53,520 bases of DNA. Origin: Candidatus Gastranaerophilales bacterium. GTDB taxonomy: Bacteria > Cyanobacteriota > Vampirovibrionia > Gastranaerophilales > Gastranaerophilaceae. The position numbers and the translations under genes were made by a program. Under the pieces are notes generated by a model. The model had not been told where the DNA came from, made no database searches, and saw only the letters and a program-made list of their open reading frames with translations. The stretch lies in the NCBI GenBank assembly GCA_944324215.1, contig CALUVP010000162.1, positions 1 to 53,520 on the forward strand, given 5' to 3'. Below are positions 8,081 through 16,456 of the stretch, piece by piece (position 1 is the stretch's first letter; every line of letters begins with the position of its first letter).

Positions 8081-9031
8081 TTATAATGTTAACAAGGCAT
8101 GTGTCAATATAAAATCAGAGATTTCTTTTTCTATTGAAACAGAATACAAATTATTAATTTCTTTTATAAAATAACACGGACTGGTCACATTTACTTCTAT
8201 AATTTTTCCATCAATTACATCAAGCCCAGCCATATATATCCCCATAGAAGATAAACTCTTTGCTACATATGTAAAGTTAATTTGTTCCTCTGAGCTTAAT
8301 TCAGACTTTATAATAAAATTATCATCATGAGTATTAAATTTAAAATCATCTTTTGTTGGTAACTTTTTAATACAATAAGGAAGAATATTATCACCTAAAG
8401 TTAGTACACGTTTATCCCCTTGTACAACTTCAGGTATAAACTTTTGAACCATAACTAACGTTGTTTCATTATTCGTCATGGTATTTATTATAGTTCTTGT
8501 ATTAGGATCCCCCTCATGTAAATACATAACACCAGAGCCAAAACATCTATTCAAAGGCTTTAAAACAATCTGTTTTTGTATTAATAAAAAATCCTCTATT
8601 TCACTTAAAGAGGCTGTAACTATATTTTCAGACATCAAATCTTTAAAATACACACTATGTAATTTTTCATTAAAATTTCTAATAGACTTTGGCGAATTTA
8701 TAACCTTTGGTTTAGTTACAAAATCAAAGATATATGTAGCATTAATATAATCTATATCAACAGGAGGATCCGGCCTAAACATTACTAAATCAAAATCGTT
8801 TATTTCTACCGTATTGACAATATTCTCATAAAAAATATTATCATTTTTTAGATAAGACCTGTAACATTTTGTATAAGCTACATCAGCTCTCAATGATATG
8901 TTTGGGATAGTGGAAATATAAACTTCACATTTCCTACTTAGCAAATCTTTTATCATCCAAAAATTTGTCACTAATTTGTTAAACTCAAAGTATTTAAGCT
9001 CTACTTTATCAATTATAAATAACACTTTCAT
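8081..9031 (-). CDS. gshB: Glutathione synthetase (ATP-grasp)
   Basis: It ligates gamma-glutamylcysteine with glycine using ATP. Family signatures seen are MFRPDPPVD near residue 80, the ATP-grasp region LKPLNRCFGSGV, QKFIPEVVQGDKRVL and the C-terminal GLDVIDGKIIEVNVTSP. Length after start correction is 316 aa, normal for GshB. I chose the ATG at 9031 over an in-frame start at 9067. A TTGTAT-17-TAGAGT promoter ends 7 bp before it, and the homologous N-terminus MKVLFIIDK begins there. GshA is not in the window. The gene is divergent from the phosphoesterase gene. Confidence 0.93.
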   Translation of the reverse strand: MKVLFIIDKVELKYFEFNKLVTNFWMIKDLLSRKCEVYISTIPNISLRADVAYTKCYRSYLKNDNIFYENIVNTVEINDFDLVMFRPDPPVDIDYINATYIFDFVTKPKVINSPKSIRNFNEKLHSVYFKDLMSENIVTASLSEIEDFLLIQKQIVLKPLNRCFGSGVMYLHEGDPNTRTIINTMTNNETTLVMVQKFIPEVVQGDKRVLTLGDNILPYCIKKLPTKDDFKFNTHDDNFIIKSELSSEEQINFTYVAKSLSSMGIYMAGLDVIDGKIIEVNVTSPCYFIKEINNLYSVSIEKEISDFILTHALLTL

Positions 9032-9038
9032 AGTACAA

Positions 9039-9067
9039 ACTCTAACACTAATAAATCTAATATACAA
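9039..9067 (-). promoter_or_regulatory. gshB promoter, leaderless
   Basis: TTGTAT (9062-9067), 17 bp, TAGAGT (9039-9044), then 7 bp to the gshB ATG. It abuts the divergent promoter of the gene at 9109 (TTGACT 9069-9074, TATTAT 9093-9098). Confidence 0.5.
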
Positions 9068-9108
9068 GTTGACTTGTAGGACAAAAATGCTTTATTATTA
9101 TTTAGGTT

Positions 9109-10092
9109 ATGACAAAATATCAGAAGAAGAAAAAAGAATCTTTATTTTCTAAATTTGTTAATTTTGTATTAACAATTGTTGTCGCGTGCGCAATTGGTTC
9201 TCAAGTCTGTACCGCTGCTAATAATAACCTTAGAATTGCTCAGATAAGCGATGCACATTTTTCTTCGTTTGAAGATAATACTTCTTATAAATTCTTAAAA
9301 AAATCAGGAGCATTGCTGGATGATGCAATTTTTCAAGTTAACACATCAGGCCCTTACGATTTTGTGATATTTACGGGGGATTTGATTAATGTACCTAAAG
9401 TTTCTGAACTTGAAATTTTTATAAATAATCATGCCAGCAAGCTCATTTATCCTTGGTACGCCATACCAGGAAATCATGATATCAGTATTGACGGACCTTT
9501 AACAAAAAGAAAATTTTTAGAACTGCTTGCCACCAACAATGAGAATATGAATCAAAAAAATATCTACTATGCCTTTACTCCTAAAAAAGGATTTAGAGTA
9601 ATTTGTTTAGATTCTGTTATTGACTATAAAATTACTACGAATGGTGAAATTTCCAATGAAGAATTTTTGTGGTTAAAGGAAGAGCTAGACGAACATGTTA
9701 AAGACACTATAGTTGTTTGTACACATGTTCCTATAATCGAACCTTATTCGAGCTCTAATCACAGGCTTATTAACGATTATGAGGTAAGAAAACTTCTTAA
9801 ATCCCATAAAAATCCTGTTATTGTACTGCAAGGACATTATAATGGTGCCAAAGCTAAACAAGATGATAATTTACTTGTAATATCCTGCCCTTCTTTAGTA
9901 ACTTACCCGAATGCATTTAGAATTATCAACATAAATTCGAATAAAAATAGAACTCTTGTTGACATATACTTAAAAGAGACATCGCTTAAGAATATTCAAT
10001 CCCGTTCAAAACTCAGACTTATAGGTTCTGAGAAATTATATGGAGATGAAAGTGACAGAAATGCTACGTTTAAATTAGGAAGGAAAGAATAA
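9109..10092 (+). CDS. Calcineurin-like metallophosphoesterase, membrane-anchored or exported
   Basis: A hydrophobic segment at residues 17-36 after a lysine-rich N-terminus targets the protein to the envelope. The metal-binding motifs follow: QISDAHF (Asp48, His50), FTGDLIN (Asp91), GNHD (121-124), THVP (His206) and GHYN (242-245). The last motif is normally GHxH; the final His is Asn here, which may alter the metal site or specificity. The substrate is unknown. TTGACT-18-TATTAT lies just upstream and leaves a 5' UTR of only a few bases. The stop overlaps the next start (TAATG), so the three genes 9109-11569 form an operon. Confidence 0.85.
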   Translation: MTKYQKKKKESLFSKFVNFVLTIVVACAIGSQVCTAANNNLRIAQISDAHFSSFEDNTSYKFLKKSGALLDDAIFQVNTSGPYDFVIFTGDLINVPKVSELEIFINNHASKLIYPWYAIPGNHDISIDGPLTKRKFLELLATNNENMNQKNIYYAFTPKKGFRVICLDSVIDYKITTNGEISNEEFLWLKEELDEHVKDTIVVCTHVPIIEPYSSSNHRLINDYEVRKLLKSHKNPVIVLQGHYNGAKAKQDDNLLVISCPSLVTYPNAFRIININSNKNRTLVDIYLKETSLKNIQSRSKLRLIGSEKLYGDESDRNATFKLGRKE

Positions 10093-11021
10093 TGGCTGAT
10101 GAATTTAGAATAAAGTTTAGAGGTGTTAGAGGAAGTTTCCCTGTTGCGGATAAGAATTTCTTGAAATATGGAGGAAATACAGCCTGTATAGAGATTCACG
10201 CAGGAGAACACCTTATTATTCTTGATGCTGGAACAGGCTTAATAAGTCTTGGAAATGAGCTTATGCAAAAATATATAGAATCAGGCATAACTATAACAGA
10301 CAGGACACCTGTTAAATGCACGATACTTTTAAGTCATATTCATTTAGACCATATTCAAGGATTTCCATTTTTCAGACCTTGCCACTTGGCATCTACAAGA
10401 ATGTGTTTAATGGGTGGAGTTAATTATAATGAAACTTTAGAAGATGAATTAGCAAAAATATTATTCACAAAATCTTTTCCATTAGATTTAGGAGATATTG
10501 CTGCTGATTTAAAAATATTTGACCTTAATGAAACTAATTACGTGATATTTAAGAATGGCGAGATGCCTCGAGTGGTTCGTGTTAACGAATTAAAAGACGG
10601 AGACTATTCGGAAGATGATGTAGTTATCACCTGCTATAAATCTTATGCTCACCCACAAAATGGTGTTTTTGTTTATAGAATTGAGTATAAAGGCAAAGCG
10701 CTTGTATATGCAACCGACAAAGAGAGTTACCCTGGGGGAGACAAAAAACTTATTAAATTTGCTAAGGGATGTGATTTGTTAATTCATGATTCTCAATATT
10801 CTACAGAAGATTATTTAAGCATATATGTTCCAAAACAAGGATATGGACACTCAACTTTTGAAATGGCTCTGGATTGCAAGCAACAGGTAGGTGCTAAACA
10901 GTTGGTATATTTCCACTATGATCCGGGGTATAACGATGAAAAACTTGATTTGCTAGCAGAAGAGTATGCTTCCAGAGACGCTGTTTTTGCTTATGAAGGG
11001 CTAGAAATCAATTTATTATGA
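10092..11021 (+). CDS. Metallo-beta-lactamase-fold hydrolase
   Basis: The signature SHIHLDHIQG gives HxHxDH ligands His82, His84, Asp86 and His87. The N-terminal GVRGSFPV and YGGNTACIEI, plus the later LIHDSQYS and FHYDPGY ligand regions, match the subgroup annotated as phosphoribosyl 1,2-cyclic phosphodiesterase-like/PhnP-like hydrolases. The 309-residue protein has no signal peptide, so it is cytoplasmic. The start overlaps the stop of the phosphoesterase gene, and its own stop overlaps the next ATG by 4 bp. Substrate unassigned. Confidence 0.85.
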   Translation: MADEFRIKFRGVRGSFPVADKNFLKYGGNTACIEIHAGEHLIILDAGTGLISLGNELMQKYIESGITITDRTPVKCTILLSHIHLDHIQGFPFFRPCHLASTRMCLMGGVNYNETLEDELAKILFTKSFPLDLGDIAADLKIFDLNETNYVIFKNGEMPRVVRVNELKDGDYSEDDVVITCYKSYAHPQNGVFVYRIEYKGKALVYATDKESYPGGDKKLIKFAKGCDLLIHDSQYSTEDYLSIYVPKQGYGHSTFEMALDCKQQVGAKQLVYFHYDPGYNDEKLDLLAEEYASRDAVFAYEGLEINLL

Positions 11022-11569
11022 AAAAAATAGTTTCACTATTTATACTTTTTATATTAATCTTCTGTTCCGGATATAAAAAGCCTTACAAGTATACTATAGA
11101 TGCAGGTAAAGATGCTTTTTATCACAATAATGTAGGTTTGAACTACCTTAAAGACAGAATTTATTATGCTGCAATTCAAGAATTTAAAATAGCCATACAA
11201 TTGAGTCCAAACACTCAAGCTACTGCAATATTCAAGAATAATCTTGGTGAAACTTACAATTTTATAGGGTATCCAGACATGGCAAGGGTCTGTTTTGAGG
11301 ATGCTATTAAGCTTTATGGACTTAATTTTAAGTATTACATTAATTTAGTAGACTGCTATAAAAAATTAGGAATTGTTAATTCTAAAATAAAAGAGCTTTC
11401 CAATAGTGAAAATCCTTATGATAAAATTACGCTTGGACTTTTATATATACAAAATGGCGAAACAAGAAAAGGTATAATTATACTAGATGAACTCTGCTCG
11501 CAAGAACCCGATTTGATTATAACAGGAGCGATAAAACAATATCTAAAAGAAGTTACCTCTAAACTCTAA
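11018..11569 (+). CDS. Envelope TPR protein (signal peptide)
   Basis: The 183-residue protein has an N-terminal hydrophobic signal (5-17). Cys16 follows LIF, a poor lipobox, so lipidation is uncertain. TPR repeats span about 37-165 (e.g. YYAAIQEFKIAIQLSPN). It is the third gene of the 9109-11569 operon, joined by an ATGA overlap. Its stop directly abuts the stop of the convergent gene at 11570, with no terminator between them. Confidence 0.78.
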   Translation: MKKIVSLFILFILIFCSGYKKPYKYTIDAGKDAFYHNNVGLNYLKDRIYYAAIQEFKIAIQLSPNTQATAIFKNNLGETYNFIGYPDMARVCFEDAIKLYGLNFKYYINLVDCYKKLGIVNSKIKELSNSENPYDKITLGLLYIQNGETRKGIIILDELCSQEPDLIITGAIKQYLKEVTSKL

Positions 11570-12136
11570 TTATTTAAAAAATTTACTCATTCTTCTTACA
11601 ATAATATTATTAAATTCTTCCGCTGTTCTCTCTATTTGTTTATTCTCAATAACACTACTTTGTATTAAAGTAAAAATTTTCGAAGAATCTGCACCCAACA
11701 ATTTTACAAAAGATTCTATTGATGATTGTACAACGTTTTTAAAACCAGAATCCGTTTGACATAAACCGTTTTGCATCATCCTCCTCGTTATGCTCGCTAG
11801 CAATGTATAAGCCTTTAAAGTAGCCTTCTCCTCTTGTTTATATAAAACATTTTTACTCAATTCTATTAATTCTTCACCAGAATACATTGACCTATTATCA
11901 AAAAAAAGAAAACCTTCTCTGTCTGCAAATTTTGAAAATACAACATTTAATACATCACTATCTGGCTCCTTTCCCATTAGTTTACGAACCTGATTAAATT
12001 CATCCAAATCATTATGCTCTTTGTTATCCAATTGCATTGACATGAACATCATATGCATATAATCTGATCTTAAATTATTATGTATTAAGTTTTTATATCC
12101 TTGAAATTGTATATTATTTTGATTCGTTATTTTCAT
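11570..12136 (-). CDS. Uncharacterised 188-residue helical protein
   Basis: I do not recognise the family. The N-terminus, KITNQNNIQFQGYKNL, is polar and resembles a short secretion-type leader rather than a Sec signal. The remainder is predicted mostly helical (MHMMFMSMQLDNKEHNDLDE, then an Arg/Met-rich helix near 115-125). There are no cysteine motifs or membrane segments. Its promoter region is shared with the divergent MEMO1-AMMECR1 gene. AGGAG lies further upstream and AAGGG only 2 bp before the ATG. Confidence 0.65.
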   Translation of the reverse strand: MKITNQNNIQFQGYKNLIHNNLRSDYMHMMFMSMQLDNKEHNDLDEFNQVRKLMGKEPDSDVLNVVFSKFADREGFLFFDNRSMYSGEELIELSKNVLYKQEEKATLKAYTLLASITRRMMQNGLCQTDSGFKNVVQSSIESFVKLLGADSSKIFTLIQSSVIENKQIERTAEEFNNIIVRRMSKFFK

Positions 12137-12164
12137 ACCCTTATAAAACTCCTAAAAATTTTTT

Positions 12165-12193
12165 TTGCTATTGATTAAAAATTATTCTATAAT
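12165..12193 (+). promoter_or_regulatory. Promoter of the MEMO1-AMMECR1 gene, leaderless
   Basis: TTGCTA (12165-12170), 17 bp, consensus TATAAT (12188-12193), then 6 bp to the ATG at 12200. Confidence 0.6.
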
Positions 12194-12199
12194 AACACT

Positions 12200-13582
12200 A
12201 TGAATAAGGAAACTAATTTTGCAGGAACATTCTATCCGAAAGATCCTGATGAATTAAATAATTTGCTTAACTCATACAAGCAGGAAGTCAACATTGACTT
12301 CAAAAGTAAAGCAATTATAGTACCACATGCAGGCTACGCTTATTCCGGACACGCTGCCATGGCAGGATTTCAGTTTCTCGAGCCGAGCGAAAATATCTTC
12401 ATTATAGCCCCTTCACACCATGTAAGTTTTAATAATATAGCTATGCCTGAGTACTCATTCTTTGAAACTCCTTTAGGAAATTTGGAAGTAAATAAAAGGC
12501 TAATCAAAGAAATTGCAGAAAAATTTCCCTGCGTTTTAAGTAACGAAATATTTGAAAAAGAACATTCTATAGAAGTACAACTTCCTTTTTTGCAGAATTT
12601 GTTTTTTCCACAAAGACAAAGTGCTGCTGATTTCGTCAAAAATCTAAAAAAAATAGGACGAAAAATTAAAATCATACCAATTTTAACAGGAAATTGTGAT
12701 TACCGTCTAATATCAGATATAATTTCAACTTATTGGGAAAACTCTTCCTTTATTATATCTTCAGACTTGAGCCACTTTTATCCACAACAGCAGTGCAGAC
12801 AAATTGACACTTATACAGCAACTATAATAGAGACAGGTAAAATTGAATTTTTGGAAAACGCTCAAGCCTGTGGAATAGTTGGAATAAAAGGGTTAGTGGA
12901 TTTTGCTAACAACAATGACTGCACGATGATAAGAGCCGAAATGTATAATTCCGGAGATATTAGCAACGACAAAGATAGAGTTGTAGGATACGGCTCTTGG
13001 TTTCTGTATACAGATAACAGAAATAGTTTTATTGAAAAATACTGTTCTGAATACGTTCTTAATGCTGCTAAAGAAAGTGTTCTTGCGGCAATTAATAACA
13101 AAGAATATATTCCGCATAATATTCCAACAGTATTAACTGAATTTGGAGCATCTTTTGTAACGATTAAATACAATGGCAAACTTAGAGGATGCATCGGTTC
13201 TATTTATCCTACTAAACCTCTTATTTTAGATATTATTGATAACGCAAAAAATGCCGGCTTCCAAGATCCAAGATTTAACCCGCTTACAAGTGAAGAATTA
13301 GATAAATTAAGTTTCTCTGTTTCAATTTTATCTTCTATCGAAAGAATTAATTTCAAAGATGAAAGAGATTTGCTTTCTAAAATTTATCCACACGGAATTA
13401 TAATAATAGAAAGAGATAAAAGAGCTGTATATTTACCTGTTGTTTGGGAACAATTACCGGATAGAGAAATTTTCTTAAATTCCCTCAAAGAAAAAGCGGG
13501 ACTTCCGCCAGAATACTTCTCAAGAACTCTTGAAGCTTATAAATTTGACGCTCTTTATATTACAGATGAAGTTACAGAATAA
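12200..13582 (+). CDS. AmmeMemoRadiSam proteins B and A fused (MEMO1-AMMECR1)
   Basis: Residues 5-275 are a MEMO1-type domain, recognised by AGTFYP (8-13) and VPHAGYAYSGH (His43, His51), with IIAPSHH and SSDLSHFYP further on. Residues 280-455 are an AMMECR1 domain, recognised by the near-invariant LRGCIGS (about 327-333) followed by DPRFNPLTSEEL. These two domains plus a radical-SAM enzyme define the AmmeMemoRadiSam system, whose chemistry is not settled. Here two are one 460-residue chain, and the radical-SAM partner is not in the window. The 3' end overlaps convergent galE by 11 bp. Confidence 0.92.
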   Translation: MNKETNFAGTFYPKDPDELNNLLNSYKQEVNIDFKSKAIIVPHAGYAYSGHAAMAGFQFLEPSENIFIIAPSHHVSFNNIAMPEYSFFETPLGNLEVNKRLIKEIAEKFPCVLSNEIFEKEHSIEVQLPFLQNLFFPQRQSAADFVKNLKKIGRKIKIIPILTGNCDYRLISDIISTYWENSSFIISSDLSHFYPQQQCRQIDTYTATIIETGKIEFLENAQACGIVGIKGLVDFANNNDCTMIRAEMYNSGDISNDKDRVVGYGSWFLYTDNRNSFIEKYCSEYVLNAAKESVLAAINNKEYIPHNIPTVLTEFGASFVTIKYNGKLRGCIGSIYPTKPLILDIIDNAKNAGFQDPRFNPLTSEELDKLSFSVSILSSIERINFKDERDLLSKIYPHGIIIIERDKRAVYLPVVWEQLPDREIFLNSLKEKAGLPPEYFSRTLEAYKFDALYITDEVTE

Positions 13583-14573
13583 TTCCTGATTTTATTCTTA
13601 CTAATTTATTCTCCCATTCATTTGCTGTTTTTATACTGTATAAGAGATCATTTTGGGGTTGCCAATTTAAAATTTCCTTAGCTTTTTTGTTATCTGCAAT
13701 AAGCTTTGCGGGATCTCCTGCTCGTCTTGGACAAATCTCTAATGGAATTTTTCGTTCTAAAACCTCTTCACAAGATTTAAATACTTCTTTTACACTGTTT
13801 CCGTTTCCTGTTCCTAAATTAAAATAATCGGTTTTACCACCATTATTTAAGTATTCTAAGGCTTTTATATGCGCTTGTGCTAAATCCTCTACATTTATAT
13901 AATCCCTTATACAAGTTCCATCAGTAGTTTCGTAATCATCCCCAAACATCTTAAAACTTTTTTTACTGTCAGATTTTAAAATATTCGGAATCAAATGAGT
14001 TTCAGGAGCATGCCATTCGCCTATCCTTGCTTTTGAATCAGCTCCTGCGACATTAAAATACCTTAACCTGACAGATCTTAAACCATAGGCTTTATCATAA
14101 TCATCCATAATACGCTCAACCATTAGTTTTGAATTCCCGTATGCATTAATAGGATTTTGAGAATGATTTTCATCAATAGGTACATAATCAGGCTCGCCAT
14201 ATGTTGCTGCGGTTGAAGAAAAAACAATTTTTTTAACATTAAATTCTAACATTGCGTTTAATAAATTTAATGTCCCATAAACATTATTGTAATAATACTT
14301 TTGAGGATTTTTTACACTTTCTCCTACCTGAGAATACGCTGCAAAGTGTACAACTGATTCTATTTTATTTACTAGGAAAACTCCTCTTATATCATCAATA
14401 TTCTTTAAATTTCCTTGTATAAATTTTAAATTTCCATATTTATTCAAAATATCAATTATCTCAATATGCCCAAGTTCTAAACTATCAAAGATAATGACAT
14501 CCTTGCCCATCTCTAATAAAGCTAAAGCTACATGACTTCCTATATACCCTGCGCCGCCTGTAATTAAAATCAT
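13572..14573 (-). CDS. galE: UDP-glucose 4-epimerase
   Basis: This SDR enzyme interconverts UDP-glucose and UDP-galactose with bound NAD+, supplying sugars for LPS or other glycans. The Rossmann motif GGAGYIG (6-12), the Ser/Thr of FSSTAATYG (118-126) and the catalytic Tyr145/Lys149 pair (AYGNSK) are present. At 333 residues it is full length. The ATG overlaps the recF stop, so it is probably cotranscribed and coupled with recF, an unusual pairing. Confidence 0.95.
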   Translation of the reverse strand: MILITGGAGYIGSHVALALLEMGKDVIIFDSLELGHIEIIDILNKYGNLKFIQGNLKNIDDIRGVFLVNKIESVVHFAAYSQVGESVKNPQKYYYNNVYGTLNLLNAMLEFNVKKIVFSSTAATYGEPDYVPIDENHSQNPINAYGNSKLMVERIMDDYDKAYGLRSVRLRYFNVAGADSKARIGEWHAPETHLIPNILKSDSKKSFKMFGDDYETTDGTCIRDYINVEDLAQAHIKALEYLNNGGKTDYFNLGTGNGNSVKEVFKSCEEVLERKIPLEICPRRAGDPAKLIADNKKAKEILNWQPQNDLLYSIKTANEWENKLVRIKSGIIL

Positions 14574-15652
14574 CTTACAAGTCCTCCATTCTCAACTTTA
14601 TATATTATAACATCTTTCAAAAATTCATCCTCAAATAATACGGTATCTACTGAAGTAATTATTGTTTGTGTATCATTTTCTATTGATTTTAAAAGATAAT
14701 TTTGTCTTGTCTCATCCAATTCTGCTAAAACATCATCCAATAATAATATTGGGGAAAATCCCGTTTTTGTTTTTATTATTTCTAATTCTGATAATTTTAA
14801 AGATAAAACTAAAGTTCTCTGCTGACCTTGAGAGGCAAATTTTACGGCATCTAAACCATTTATCATAAATTCTATATCATCCCTATGAGGCCCTAAACAA
14901 GCTTGATGTCTTGCAATTTCTTCTTGGCGCCTTTCTTCAAGCTTTTCTTTTAAATACTCACAGATTTCACCTACCTCGTTATAAGGACATGTATAATTTA
15001 AACTAAATATCTCCGAATTACTTATTATATTATGTTTTTTAGCAGCAATTTCTGAGATTTCTTTTAAGAATTTCTTTCGCAAAAATATTATATTAGCACC
15101 TGTTACAGCCAATTGTTCATTATAAATATCTAATAACGTTTCATCGATAATATCTGATTTTAGTAAATTGTTTTTTTGAATTCTGATTTTATCGTATTTA
15201 GACAATCTTTCATCATAAGCAGGATATATTTGAGAAATAGCCCTATCTAACCAATCCCTTCTATCTTGAGGTGCTCCTCTTAAAAGTAACAAATCTTTCG
15301 TGGAAAACAAAACAGTTTTTACAACTAATTTAAAATTCTTAGGAGTTGTTTTGACCTTATTTACTTTTATCGCACGTCTTTTATCCCTATCTAAAGAATA
15401 ATCTAATTCAATTTCCGTACTATTCTTTTCTACAAGAGCAGAAATCTCAAAACTTTCTTTGCCAAATTGTATTAAATCACTAATTGTTGAAGTTCTTGGA
15501 CTCTTTAAATCCGATAAAAAATATATGCTCTCTAAAATATTAGTTTTACCTTGAGCATTTTTGCCTATAATCAATGTTTTGCGACTCTTAAAATCGATTT
15601 TTACATCTGTACAATTTCTATAATTTTTAAGCTCAATATTTACTAATCTCAT
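14570..15652 (-). CDS. recF: DNA replication/repair protein RecF
   Basis: This SMC-like ATPase loads RecA at gaps. The Walker A GKNAQGKT (30-37), the signature FASQGQQRTLVLSLKL and the Walker B ILLLDDVLAELD are complete, and the 360-residue length is normal. It is not beside dnaA or dnaN; dnaA is 29 kb away. An extended -10 (TGG-TATACT, at 15659-15664) sits 6 bp upstream of the ATG without a Shine-Dalgarno, which suggests a leaderless mRNA. Confidence 0.96.
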   Translation of the reverse strand: MRLVNIELKNYRNCTDVKIDFKSRKTLIIGKNAQGKTNILESIYFLSDLKSPRTSTISDLIQFGKESFEISALVEKNSTEIELDYSLDRDKRRAIKVNKVKTTPKNFKLVVKTVLFSTKDLLLLRGAPQDRRDWLDRAISQIYPAYDERLSKYDKIRIQKNNLLKSDIIDETLLDIYNEQLAVTGANIIFLRKKFLKEISEIAAKKHNIISNSEIFSLNYTCPYNEVGEICEYLKEKLEERRQEEIARHQACLGPHRDDIEFMINGLDAVKFASQGQQRTLVLSLKLSELEIIKTKTGFSPILLLDDVLAELDETRQNYLLKSIENDTQTIITSVDTVLFEDEFLKDVIIYKVENGGLVR

Positions 15653-15802
15653 AGAACAAGTATACCACAGCTTAGACTTATTATTTTAAAACATATAGAA
15701 ATTAACTTAGTAGTTAGCTGAAGTAGGGTTATGAAAATTTTTACAATACATTATCGTATAGTTAACCAAATCATAGATAAAAAATTTTGTGAGGTAATAA
15801 AA

Positions 15803-16363
15803 ATGAAACAAATAATTCCAGAAAAAAGTTCAGAAAAAGTAGCCAAATTTTTACAAAAAAATTCTCTTCACAAAAGAGATTTTGCTGAAATGATAGGGGT
15901 TACTCTATCTTATGTTTATAACTTAATAGACGAAACAGTTCCATTTTCGACAAGGGGAACAACGATAGAGAGAATTGCAACAGTCATGGATATTGAGCCA
16001 GAAGAATTTCCCGAATATAGAATCCCACAAGAACCTATACTTATAGACGAATCTATTGAAACCCTTAGAGATTACATAAAGGAAAACAAATTAAGCATTG
16101 TATCATTCCTAAAATCATTTCCGCGCAAAAAACGTATTGACATCGTTGATATTTTAAGAGGAGCACTACCTATTCCTATAGATTACAAAGAACTTAAAAT
16201 GATAGGAAAAACTTTAAATATTCCAGATGAAGAAATTTATAACATGTGGGAGCTTAGAATTAAACAAGTCCTAGAATCCGCAGGAATGAATGTTTATGCA
16301 AATTCCGGGTTGGTAACTTCTATGTTTGACTGTGCAAGAAAGTATTTATTAAATGAAAAATAG
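15803..16363 (+). CDS. HTH-domain regulator
   Basis: The 186-residue protein has an XRE-like helix-turn-helix in its first half (KRDFAEMIGVTLSYVYNLID, then STRGTTIERIATVMDIEPEEF). A second helical region (about 90-180) contains another HTH-like stretch (DYKELKMIGKTLNIPDEEIY). I chose the ATG at 15803 because GAGG lies 8 bp upstream; an in-frame ATG at 15731 lacks one. A TATAGT at 15757-15762 would give a 35-nt leader for this start. Target unknown. It is divergent from recF. Confidence 0.75.
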   Translation: MKQIIPEKSSEKVAKFLQKNSLHKRDFAEMIGVTLSYVYNLIDETVPFSTRGTTIERIATVMDIEPEEFPEYRIPQEPILIDESIETLRDYIKENKLSIVSFLKSFPRKKRIDIVDILRGALPIPIDYKELKMIGKTLNIPDEEIYNMWELRIKQVLESAGMNVYANSGLVTSMFDCARKYLLNEK

Positions 16364-16400
16364 GCAATTTTTTTACACTAAATTACTTTATATATATAAG
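16364..16400 (+). promoter_or_regulatory. CAATT...TACTTTATA motif, site 1 (no gene downstream)
   Basis: GCAATTTTTTTAC (16364-16376) and TACTTTATATATATAAG (16384-16400) are 20 bp apart start to start. The site at 28940-28978 has identical spacing. Only a terminator lies downstream, so a very short transcript is predicted. Confidence 0.5.
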
Positions 16401-16456
16401 GTTAGAAAAGGTTGTAGAAAATTTTAAATCCGGTTCTAAAACCGGATTTTTTTTAT
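16401..16456 (+). ncRNA. Candidate ~50-nt small RNA
   Basis: The segment lies between the motif at 16364-16400 and the terminator at 16426-16456. It has no start codon or reading frame. Its first 25 nt (GGTTAGAAAAGGTTGTAGAA) resemble the untranslated leader of the gene at 33562-34563. It could equally be a dead promoter. Confidence 0.3.
16426..16456. terminator. Bidirectional intrinsic terminator
   Basis: AAATCCGGTT/AACCGGATTT with a 4-base loop (CTAA), followed by a T run on the plus strand and flanked by A/T on the other. It lies between the HTH gene and convergent lpxB. Confidence 0.8.

Noticed and set aside
12778-12786. Perfect DnaA box TTATCCACA, with a second at 13384-13392
   Set aside because: Both lie 600 bp apart inside the MEMO1-AMMECR1 coding sequence, where the codons explain them (Phe/Ile-Tyr-Pro). 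There is no cluster or AT-rich unwinding region, so they are not an origin.
12862-13194. Hydrophobic minus-strand frames within the MEMO1-AMMECR1 gene
   Set aside because: They are antisense to well-conserved domain motifs, with no promoter or ribosome site.
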